Shown here: in pieces, positions 6,983-11,903 of the stretch
How the letters are laid out: each line of letters begins with the position of its first letter
How positions within the stretch are numbered: position 1 is the first letter of the stretch
Assembly (NCBI GenBank): GCA_900543345.1
Contig: UQRJ01000060.1
Coordinates: forward strand, 1-11,903
Direction: 5' to 3'
Length of the DNA stretch: 11,903 nucleotides
DNA from: an uncultured Sporolactobacillus sp.
Lineage (GTDB): Bacteria; Bacillota; Bacilli; Bacillales; Sporolactobacillaceae
Translations under genes and position numbers: made by a program
The notes under the pieces: generated by a model
The model's input: only the letters and a program-made list of their open reading frames with translations
What the model was told of the DNA's origin: nothing
Databases searched by the model: none

Positions 6983-7022
6983 TAAATGAAAACGACCGGA
7001 ACCGCAAGCGGAACCGGCCGTT
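6983..7022 (-). terminator. Intrinsic terminator after the small proline-rich gene
   Basis: Minus-strand AACGGCCGG (7014-7022) pairs with CCGGTCGTT (6991-6999) with one G-U pair, closing an inner CCGC/GCGG. TTTTCATTT follows. It begins 7 bases after the stop codon. Confidence 0.65.
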
Positions 7023-7028
7023 CCCTGG

Positions 7029-7247
7029 TTATGTCCGGTCGCGGCTGTCAGCGGCGGGCGACGTCGGACGCGGATTTCTCGGTTCACGGACCGGAAAGCC
7101 CCAGAAATCCCGGGCTTCCGGGCGACGTTCAGGTTTCGGAGTCGGCTGCGGCGTCGGACGATCCTGATGAATGACGACTTCGTCCGCCTTGATGATCAGC
7201 TTATCAACATGAATAATTTTCGCTTCTTTATTGTTTTTCTCCGGCAT
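7029..7247 (-). CDS. Small proline-rich protein, unrecognised family
   Basis: I do not recognise this 72-aa protein. It has three parts. Residues 1-9 are charged. Residues 10-27 (KIIHVDKLIIKADEVVIH) are an alternating hydrophobic/charged pattern that looks like paired beta-strands. From residue 29 it is rich in Pro, Arg and Glu, with PTPQPTPKPE (31-40), an aromatic patch DFWGFPV (47-53) and a basic, disordered-looking tail. There is no signal peptide or membrane segment. Support for a real gene comes from AGGAGGGG about 6 bases before the ATG, its own promoter-like element upstream and a strong terminator downstream, while the fabI transcript ends before it. The promoter resembles a sigma-K type, and in B. 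subtilis a coat gene (cotO) follows fabI, so a spore-surface role is a reasonable guess but not shown. Confidence 0.72.
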   Translation of the reverse strand: MPEKNNKEAKIIHVDKLIIKADEVVIHQDRPTPQPTPKPERRPEARDFWGFPVREPRNPRPTSPAADSRDRT

Positions 7248-7277
7248 ATGAATCCCCTCCTGGGTTGTTTTCCCGAA

Positions 7278-7305
7278 TACTATATGCAGCGGGCTCCCAC
7301 TTCGT
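7278..7305 (-). promoter_or_regulatory. Candidate sporulation (sigma-K or sigma-E) promoter
   Basis: On the minus strand GCATATAGTA (7278-7287) fits the sigma-K -10 pattern GCATANNNTA exactly, and AC (7304-7305) lies 16 bases upstream, the expected -35 spacing. The flanking -35 bases do not match well. CATATAGT also fits the sigma-E -10 CATACANT with one mismatch, but its -35 spacing is poor. Transcription would start about 25 bases before the small gene. Confidence 0.45.
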
Positions 7306-7334
7306 ATAGTCGATGGCCCAGTAGGGATAATGGC

Positions 7335-7373
7335 GGAAAACGGCCGCCGGCAGCTACAGCCTGCCCGCGGCCG
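7335..7373 (-). terminator. Intrinsic terminator of fabI
   Basis: Minus-strand arms CGGCCGCGGGCAG (7361-7373) and CTGCCGGCGGCCG (7341-7353) pair over 12 of 13 positions around a 7-base loop, followed by TTTTCC. It starts 5 bases after the fabI stop. The T tract is short but the stem is very strong. Confidence 0.65.
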
Positions 7374-7378
7374 AATCA

Positions 7379-8155
7379 TCAGATACTGACAATGTTGAAA
7401 CCGGCATCGACATGAATGGTTTCGCCGGTGATGTTTCTGGAAAGGTCGCTGAAAAGGAACAAGGCTGTATTCCCGACATCTTCGGGACTTATCGACCGAT
7501 GCAGCGGCGCCTTCTCTTCAATCAGGTCCCGAACGCTATTAAAATCGGAGATACCCTTCGCGGACAAGGTACGGACCGGACCGGCCGAGATTGCATTGAC
7601 ACGAATGTTCGCTTTGCCGAGATCGTTGGCCAGATATTTGACACTTGCATCGAGACTGGCCTTCGCCACGCCCATCACATTATAATTGCGAACCACACGT
7701 TCGCCGCCGAGATAGGTCATCGTCACGACACTGCCACCGCCCGGCATCAAGTTCTTGGCCTCCTTCAGCACCGCGGTCAGCGAGTAGGCGCTGACATTCT
7801 GTGCCAGCAGGAAACCGTCGCGCGTCGTATTCATATAATCCCCTTTAAGTTCTTCTTTTCTCGCAAAAGCGATACAATGAGCAATGCCGTCGATTTTACC
7901 GGCATCCTTGCCAATTTGGGCAAATGTCCCGGCGATTTCTGCATCGCTCGTGACGTCACAGGGATAGAACAGGCTTTCCTTTCCGTTCAGCGTTGCCGCT
8001 AACTTTTCCACCGATTCACGAAAGCGTTCATTATTATACGTAAAAATCAATCGTGCGCCGGCTTTATCGAGCGCCTGCGCAATACCCCAGGCGATGCTCC
8101 GCCTGTTAGCTACCCCCATCACCACATAAGTACGTCCTGCCAGTGTCAGATCCAT
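7379..8155 (-). CDS. fabI: Enoyl-ACP reductase I
   Basis: FabI catalyses the last step of each fatty-acid elongation cycle, the NAD(P)H-dependent reduction of trans-2-enoyl-ACP, in the cytosol; it is the triclosan target in many bacteria. The 258-aa length is typical. Features are the Rossmann nucleotide-binding segment GVANRRSIAWGIA (14-26), CDVTS (66-70), HCIAFA (93-98), and the catalytic Y-x6-K pair Tyr158 and Lys165 in YNVMGVAK, with Tyr148 upstream. The C-terminus GETIHVDAGFNI is characteristic. The ATG is preceded by CAGGGGG at 7 bases, a modest ribosome site. I saw no FapR-like operator. A strong minus-strand promoter about 200 bases upstream suggests a long leader. Confidence 0.98.
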   Translation of the reverse strand: MDLTLAGRTYVVMGVANRRSIAWGIAQALDKAGARLIFTYNNERFRESVEKLAATLNGKESLFYPCDVTSDAEIAGTFAQIGKDAGKIDGIAHCIAFARKEELKGDYMNTTRDGFLLAQNVSAYSLTAVLKEAKNLMPGGGSVVTMTYLGGERVVRNYNVMGVAKASLDASVKYLANDLGKANIRVNAISAGPVRTLSAKGISDFNSVRDLIEEKAPLHRSISPEDVGNTALFLFSDLSRNITGETIHVDAGFNIVSI

Positions 8156-8240
8156 ATCATGGCCCCCTGATTAAAAATAAATCGTTGACGACTTCCGAAT
8201 ACATTCCGGAGCCTGGCTTTCCGAGCGGTCGGAATCACGC

Positions 8241-8279
8241 AAAAGACGCATCGTGCAGCTATGGACCGCTGCGCGCGTC
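8241..8279 (-). terminator. Terminator- or attenuator-like hairpin upstream of fabI
   Basis: On the minus strand GACGC (8275-8279) pairs with GCGTC (8245-8249), enclosing a second stem GCAGC/GCTGC (8268-8272 with 8255-8259) around an 8-base loop. TTTTGCG follows. It lies 86-124 bases before the fabI start and about 70 bases downstream of a good promoter. It could end a small RNA or act as an attenuator. Confidence 0.4.
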
Positions 8280-8356
8280 ATTCACCGACTAAGACCACCC
8301 GGACAGCTTGTCCAAGTCAGTTATCCTCGCCGTTAACCGCTTATTTACCTCTTTTC

Positions 8357-8365
8357 ATTATAGCA
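8357..8365 (-). promoter_or_regulatory. Extended -10 promoter facing fabI
   Basis: The minus strand reads TGCTATAAT, a perfect TATAAT preceded by the extended TGn element. A possible -35 TTGCCC lies 19 bases upstream. Transcription would begin near 8350, about 195 bases before the fabI start codon. This is the best vegetative promoter visible for fabI. Confidence 0.5.
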
Positions 8366-8501
8366 AAAGTTTTCGCTCCCGGGGCAAATACTCTCGTCGG
8401 TCACAGACCTGCGCACCTGCAATATGATCGATATCCCGCTTTGCGCTCTGGATCGATTTTTCATTCTATCCGAACAAACAGCAGGGCGACGGCGAATAAT
8501 T

Positions 8502-8539
8502 TATAATGACTGTGCGGCGGCTGTTTCTTTTTCCGCCGC
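8502..8539 (+). promoter_or_regulatory. Candidate -10 and 5' hairpin before the SEDS gene
   Basis: A perfect TATAAT lies at 8502-8507, about 105 bases before the SEDS gene, without a good -35. A 7-bp stem GCGGCGG/CCGCCGC (8514-8520, 8533-8539) begins exactly where transcription would start, with TTT after it. It may protect the 5' end of the mRNA or be a weak terminator. Confidence 0.35.
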
Positions 8540-8612
8540 TTTAGGCTATGATTATGGCTAGTATGGGAGCGCGTCCGGTCCACCGACGAATCTATGGAAA
8601 AGGAACGTCGTT

Positions 8613-9770
8613 ATGGAAAGAGATTCACTGTCAAAAATCGACTATACACTGTTTTTTATCATTTTTCTGTTTGCCTGCATCAGCTGTATCGGCCTTTACT
8701 ATGTCCCTTATTCGACAGGGAGCGCGACGCATTTCATTAAGTTGCAATTGGTGTGGTACGGCGTCAGCACGATCATCATGATCCTGGTGATGCTGTTCGG
8801 ATATGATCGGCTCAAGCGGCTGCACTGGATTTTATACGGCATCGGCATATTCATGCTGCTCGGCCTGCTGCTGGGCAAAGCGGGTCTGCCGATACCGCTG
8901 GTTCTGCAGAAAAACGGAGCCTGGAGTTGGTACAAAATTCCCGGAGGAAACCTGCAGCCGTCGGAATTCATGAAAGTGTTTCTGATTATTTCGCTGGCGG
9001 CCATCATTGACCGGCATAACGAATTGTATCCGCTTCGCGGAAGTCGCGAAGACTTTCTTCTGCTCGGAAAGATTGCGCTGGTCTCGCTGCCGCCGTTCGC
9101 GCTCGTCTTCGAACAGCCGGATCTGGGGACCGCACTCGTATTGTTCAGCATTATTTTTGCGATGACATTGGTGAGCGGAATCAATTGGAAGTTGATTACC
9201 GGATTGCTGCTGACCGTCATAAGCGGGTTGACTTTCTTCGTCGTCAGTTGGTTTAAATTTCCCGTCTTGATTAATCTGATACTCAAATCACATCAGCAAG
9301 AGCGTTTTCTTGCTTGGCAATCGCCTTATCAGTATAAAAACGAGGAAGGCTTTCAACTGATCCAGTCCCTTAATTCGATCGGATCCGGACAGTTTTTCAG
9401 TCATACATTTCATTCGAGCGGTTCTTTCCCGGAGGCATACGCGGATTTTATCTTTTCCGTCATCGGCGGCACATTCGGTTTTGTTGGCGCCGTGACCGTT
9501 ATTTTACTGTTTTTTCTGCTGATCTCCAGGATTATCAAGATCGCCGTCGATACGCATGATCCATTCGGGACTTATATTTGTACGGGCATTGTCGGCATGA
9601 TCATGTTTCAGGTTTTTGAAAACATTGGCATGACCATTCAAGTGATGCCAATCACCGGCATTACGTTGCCGTTTCTCAGTTACGGCGGCAGTTCCCTGTT
9701 GTGTAGTATGATCAGCATCGGTCTGGTTCAAAGCATACGGATGGAGACGCAGAAGTTGATGTTTTCGTAG
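8613..9770 (+). CDS. RodA/FtsW/SpoVE-type SEDS family protein, divergent
   Basis: SEDS proteins are multi-pass membrane glycosyltransferases that polymerise lipid II into peptidoglycan with a partner class B PBP. This 385-aa protein has about ten hydrophobic segments. Family motifs: GAWSWYKI...LQPSEFMK (102-121), FEQPDLGTAL (167-175), FPEAYADFIFSVIGGTFGF (272-290) containing Asp278, the position of the essential RodA/FtsW aspartate, and ENIGMTIQVMPITGITLPFLSYGGSSLL (336-363). Departures from the usual pattern: PEAYADFIFSVIGG where RodA normally has PEaHTDFIFAViaEE, and GSGQFFSHTFHSSG (257-270) where GSGGLxGxG is usual. The start has AAGGAA 7 bases upstream. It stands alone, with no neighbouring PBP or divisome gene. 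It is probably an accessory paralogue rather than the main RodA or FtsW. Confidence 0.88.
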   Translation: MERDSLSKIDYTLFFIIFLFACISCIGLYYVPYSTGSATHFIKLQLVWYGVSTIIMILVMLFGYDRLKRLHWILYGIGIFMLLGLLLGKAGLPIPLVLQKNGAWSWYKIPGGNLQPSEFMKVFLIISLAAIIDRHNELYPLRGSREDFLLLGKIALVSLPPFALVFEQPDLGTALVLFSIIFAMTLVSGINWKLITGLLLTVISGLTFFVVSWFKFPVLINLILKSHQQERFLAWQSPYQYKNEEGFQLIQSLNSIGSGQFFSHTFHSSGSFPEAYADFIFSVIGGTFGFVGAVTVILLFFLLISRIIKIAVDTHDPFGTYICTGIVGMIMFQVFENIGMTIQVMPITGITLPFLSYGGSSLLCSMISIGLVQSIRMETQKLMFS

Positions 9771-10021
9771 CCTGCAGCAGCGGCAAATAGCCCGGCCCAC
9801 TGATAAAGCCGAGCCCCTGGCGCAGGGCAGCGCCTTAGCTCTCCGATACGATGTTGTTAAAAATCTTTTATATTTTCACGTACAGTATAGTAATAGCTTT
9901 AATCTGCCTGCTAGCTCATCATAATCGGCGTGTGAAATTTAAGAATAGCATTTAAGCCTGCTCCCGGCGGTGCAGAGAAGCAGGCTTTTTAGTATACAAG
10001 CGACGCCTTTTTCTGTCCCGC
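9771..10021. other. 251-bp intergenic region after the SEDS gene
   Basis: No gene is seen. A nested hairpin GAGC/GCTC enclosing GGCGC/GCGCC (9811-9814, 9838-9841; 9819-9823, 9830-9834) lies 40 bases after the SEDS stop but has no T tract. A possible plus -10, TATAGT (9886-9891), has no good -35. A strong plus-strand terminator ends the region. Confidence 0.5.
9954..9990 (+). terminator. Intrinsic terminator between SEDS gene and amidase gene
   Basis: AAGCCTGCT (9954-9962) pairs perfectly with AGCAGGCTT (9979-9987) around a 16-base loop, continuing into a run of T to 9990. It lies 184 bases after the SEDS stop. It could end the SEDS transcript or a short RNA started in the gap. Confidence 0.72.
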
Positions 10022-10798
10022 TCAGTCAAAATGGACGCGGTGACGCAGTTGGGGAAATTCGGCCCGGACGGCCGCAACTTTAGCTAGATCGATCTCGGCT
10101 GTCAAAACGGTGGCCGCCTCACCGGCCGAAGCCAGCACTGTTCCCCACGGATCGACGACTCGGCTGTGACCGCCGAGCAGTACCCCTTGCGTTCGGCCGG
10201 AACTGTTGCAAGATAGCAGATAGCATTGATTCTCCAGTGCCCGTGCCTGATTCAGCAACTTCCAATGGTCTAAGCGGCGCAGCGGCCAAGCCGACGTAAC
10301 AAGAAAAATCGTTGCCCCTCGATCCAATTCCTTTCGGTATAACTCGGGAAACCGCAGATCATAGCATGTAGACAAACCCACTTTCCCGAAGTCGGTCGGA
10401 ACAACCACGGAACGCGTTCCTCCCGAAAGCAGGTCGCCCTCTGCGGAACCATAACGGAACAGATGAATCTTGCGATACGAACCGGTTAACTTCCCGTTTC
10501 GATCCAGCAGAACGCTTGTGTTAAAAAAGTGTTCTCCTTTACTCTCGATAAAACTGCCGGCAAACAGGTTGGCATGTAATTCCTTTGCTTTCTGCGCGTA
10601 ATGCCGGACAAAAAAGCCATCCATCGGTTCCGCTTCATCGATATAATGATCGAATGAAAAATAACCCGTCGCCCATATTTCCGGAAGCAGAATCAAATCA
10701 TAACCGCTCAATCCGGATAAAATGGCGTCCACACGATTCATCCGTTCCTGTTTCGTTTCCCGATCATCGATTTCGAGTTGAATGGATGCAAGTTTCAT
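10022..10798 (-). CDS. Carbon-nitrogen hydrolase (nitrilase superfamily, omega-amidase/MtnU-like)
   Basis: This is a predicted cytosolic amidase of 258 aa. The Glu-Lys-Cys triad is visible: Glu40 in LLPEIWATGY, Lys110 in SYRKIHLF, and Cys145 in STCYDLRFPELYR. WPLRRLDHW (171-179), ARALENQCY (185-193) and GHSRVVDPWG (210-219) are also typical. The set resembles MtnU of B. subtilis (methionine salvage) and omega-amidase, whose substrate is an oxo-acid amide such as 2-oxoglutaramate. The substrate here is inferred only by resemblance, and no methionine-salvage genes are adjacent. The ATG at 10798 has GGGGAGG 7 bases upstream and is preferred to a frame-extending start at 10825. A good promoter lies about 70 bases upstream. 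It reads as a single-gene unit. Confidence 0.9.
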   Translation of the reverse strand: MKLASIQLEIDDRETKQERMNRVDAILSGLSGYDLILLPEIWATGYFSFDHYIDEAEPMDGFFVRHYAQKAKELHANLFAGSFIESKGEHFFNTSVLLDRNGKLTGSYRKIHLFRYGSAEGDLLSGGTRSVVVPTDFGKVGLSTCYDLRFPELYRKELDRGATIFLVTSAWPLRRLDHWKLLNQARALENQCYLLSCNSSGRTQGVLLGGHSRVVDPWGTVLASAGEAATVLTAEIDLAKVAAVRAEFPQLRHRVHFD

Positions 10799-10867
10799 GT
10801 GGGAACCTCCCCGGCCGCGGGCCATAGATCGTTGTCTCGATAGGCGACATCGCGCCCCATTACGCTA

Positions 10868-10897
10868 ATTATAATCGTTTTTTCCGCAACTTTACAA
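10868..10897 (-). promoter_or_regulatory. Vegetative promoter of the carbon-nitrogen hydrolase gene
   Basis: Minus-strand TTGTAA (10892-10897) and TATAAT (10868-10873) are separated by 18 bases, a good sigma-A pattern. Transcription would start near 10861, leaving a leader of about 60 bases. Confidence 0.6.
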
Positions 10898-10996
10898 AAC
10901 GAACGATAAAAACAGGATTCGGATCCGTTGCCGATCATCCCTTTTCCGAGTTTGTATTAAAATTAACCTTTTTCGGCTCATTTTATGATCAGCAGC

Positions 10997-11032
10997 AAAA
11001 AAATACCCCCAATTGAGCAGCGAATAGGGGCA
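10997..11032 (-). terminator. Intrinsic terminator, minus strand
   Basis: Minus-strand TGCCCC (11027-11032) pairs with GGGGTA (11004-11009) with one G-U pair and a loop of 17 bases, followed by TTTTTTT. It would stop transcripts coming from the pseudouridine synthase or from within the gap. Confidence 0.5.
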
Positions 11033-11198
11033 TGCGAAAAAGCAATAGCAATCAATAACAACAGTGTAAAGGGATGAAGCAAACATAAGTTACCCTGCTG
11101 TATTCTGATAATGGAATGGCCGCAAGGTTGTCGACTTTTTGATCAGTTGCTTTCATCCCTAAATTGTTCGCTGTCATTTTGATTCTAAAATCATTAAA

Positions 11199-11250
11199 GC
11201 CCTCTGAAGCCGGATCCATTTGTCCTGCTTCAGGGGGCCGTCTCTTTTTT
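11199..11250. terminator. Strong, possibly bidirectional terminator after the pseudouridine synthase
   Basis: GCCCTCTGAAGC (11199-11210) and GCTTCAGGGGGC (11227-11238) pair over 12 positions with one U-G pair on the plus strand, followed by CGTCTCTTTTTT. On the minus strand the same stem (one mismatch) is followed by TTTAATGATTTT and begins 12 bases after the pseudouridine synthase stop. The plus-strand version is the stronger, yet no plus-strand gene precedes it. Confidence 0.6.
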
Positions 11251-11849
11251 TCATATCGCATCAAGGATAGGCTTTCGCCGCAACAAACTTGCGAAGTCAT
11301 CCGGACAGCAGGCGTGCAGCCGCATCGGCGCATCGGTAAACGGATGAATAAAGTTCAGCTCAAAGCTGTGTAACGCCTGGCGCCCGATTCGGGCCGTCGA
11401 TCCTCCGTACAGCTCGTCACCAAGCAATGGATGGCCGATCGACGCAAAGTGCACACGAATCTGATGAGTGCGACCGGTTTGCAAACGGATCACGATCAGT
11501 GTCGCATCGGCGAAGTGATCGAGCACCCGATAAGATGTCAGCGCTCGTTTGCCAGTCTGCCAATCAACGCAGCGCTCGATAATACTTCCCGCACGGCGGC
11601 CGATCGGCGCATCAATGACACCCTCCCGATCATCCAGGCGGCCGCCGACAACGGCCAGGTAACGCCGCTGCAACTCTCTGCGTTTCTGCATCTTAAAAAA
11701 GCGCTCGTGGCTGAAGCGGTTCTTGGCAACGAGCAGCAGGCCGGAGGTGTTCCGGTCCAGCCGGTTAACAATATGTACAGTAGAGGCCAGGTGCTTCGAC
11801 TCGAAGTAGGCAAGTACCCCGTTAGCCAGCGTACCGGACGGATAACGGG
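11251..11849 (-). CDS. RluA-family 23S rRNA pseudouridine synthase, N-terminus missing
   Basis: This enzyme class isomerises uridines to pseudouridine, mostly in 23S rRNA. The open frame runs without interruption from the adapter junction at 11849 to the stop, giving 199 residues; roughly the first third of a normal 290-300-aa protein is missing. The catalytic-Asp motif VNRLDRNTSGLLLVAKN appears about 35 residues in, preceded by YPSGTLANGVLAYF. Later come RYLAVVGG, GRTHQIRVHFASIGHPLLGDELYGG and FELNFIHPFT, all typical of RluA. An internal ATG at 11691 would exclude the active site and is not the real start. It resembles YjbO/YlyB-type enzymes, but the target position cannot be assigned. The truncation comes from the contig end, not from a mutation. 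Confidence 0.93.
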
Positions 11850-11903
11850 CTGTCTCTTATACACATCTCCGAGCCCACGAGACCCTACGACATCTCGTAT
11901 GCC
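11850..11903 (-). other. Sequencing adapter (Nextera i7 side), not genome
   Basis: 11850-11868 is the reverse complement of the Tn5 mosaic end, 11869-11883 completes the read-2 adapter, 11884-11891 (CCTACGAC) is the index position and 11892-11903 (ATCTCGTATGCC) is P7. The index differs by one base from the reverse complement of the left one (CCTAAGAC). Natural sequence ends at about 11849. Confidence 0.97.

Larger units (their letters stand above)
8156..8612. other. 457-bp intergenic region between fabI and the SEDS gene
   Basis: No convincing coding sequence: the plus-strand frame from 8261 to 8506 lacks a ribosome site and recognisable features. Besides the separately listed promoter, hairpins and -10 element, it holds a palindrome TTCCGAGCGGTCGGAA (8219-8234) about 65 bases upstream of fabI, a GGACA/TGTCC inverted repeat near 8300-8315, and a stem ATCGAT(AT)CC/GGATCGAT (8427-8436, 8450-8457) followed by TTTTT on the plus strand. 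Confidence 0.6.
10898..11250. other. Intergenic region between amidase promoter and pseudouridine synthase
   Basis: No gene is recognised on either strand; short open frames here lack ribosome sites. The region is A+T-rich and full of inverted repeats: two terminators (listed separately) and GGGATGAAGCAA (11071-11082) facing TTGCTTTCATCCC (11147-11159), a 12-bp match with one bulge around a 64-base loop. I see no transposase coding remains. Confidence 0.55.

Noticed and set aside
7412..8002. 196-aa open frame on the plus strand
   Set aside because: Antisense to fabI, whose catalytic motifs are intact; a shadow of a G+C-rich gene.
8261..8506. 81-aa open frame in the fabI-SEDS gap
   Set aside because: No ribosome site, composition unlike a folded protein, and it overlaps the minus-strand promoter and hairpin.
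8708..9286. 192-aa open frame on the minus strand
   Set aside because: Antisense to the SEDS gene and with no family features.
11052..11333. 93-aa minus-strand frame, possible transposase fragment
   Set aside because: No transposase motif seen; its first part overlaps the pseudouridine synthase in another frame and the rest crosses terminator hairpins.
46..11849. CRISPR array, tRNA or rRNA genes, phage genes
   Set aside because: No regularly spaced direct repeats, no cloverleaf-like segment with a CCA end, no rRNA motif and no phage protein found on reading both strands.
1..11903. Tn5-type composite element with terminal inverted repeats
   Set aside because: The repeats continue into index and P7 primer sequence, which exist only in sequencing libraries, and there is no transposase gene.

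Overview
The window is one stretch of low-to-mid G+C Gram-positive DNA, most likely from a spore-forming member of the Bacillales. The evidence is strong Shine-Dalgarno sequences (AGGAGG type), a TnrA-type MerR regulator with a perfect TnrA box beside it, a Firmicutes-type short-Q-loop CydA, a Gram-positive PgpA-type protein and a YjcH-type esterase. I cannot name a genus. Both contig ends are not genome: positions 1-45 and 11850-11903 are Nextera i7 library adapter with index and P7 remnants, in opposite orientation. Natural sequence runs from about 46 to 11849, so the two outermost genes are cut.

Layout. 46-1917 (minus): cydA and the first half of cydB, the cytochrome bd quinol oxidase, with a 295-bp upstream region holding candidate CcpA and CRP/Fnr-type sites. 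2213-2950 (minus): an exported SGNH/GDSL hydrolase. 3080-3807: tnrA (minus) facing a small FbpA-like gene (plus), with a TnrA box between them. 3823-4452 (minus): an RBBP9/YdeN-type serine hydrolase. 4602-5204 (minus): a YutG/PgpA-type protein. 5326-6072 (plus): a YjcH-like esterase. 6206-6892 (plus): a DUF421 membrane protein. 7029-7247 (minus): a small proline-rich protein behind a sporulation-sigma-like promoter. 7379-8155 (minus): fabI. 8156-8612: a long intergenic region with a good minus-strand promoter and terminator-like hairpin. 8613-9770 (plus): a divergent RodA/FtsW-type SEDS protein. 10022-10798 (minus): a nitrilase-superfamily amidase. 11251-11849 (minus): an RluA-family pseudouridine synthase lacking its N-terminus.

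The genes look like ordinary chromosomal housekeeping and accessory genes in mostly single-gene transcription units, separated by recognisable intrinsic terminators. Common themes are respiration (cydAB), nitrogen control (tnrA), lipid metabolism (pgpA-like, fabI) and cell wall (SEDS protein). From memory of the B. subtilis map, a YjbO-type pseudouridine synthase, FabI (YjbW) and YjcH lie in the same region of that chromosome, with coat genes directly after fabI, so part of this window may be a rearranged version of it. I see no phage, insertion sequence, CRISPR array, tRNA or rRNA, and no clear new multi-gene system. The most interesting leads are the small gene beside fabI, the possible small RNA or attenuator before fabI, and the variant SEDS protein.
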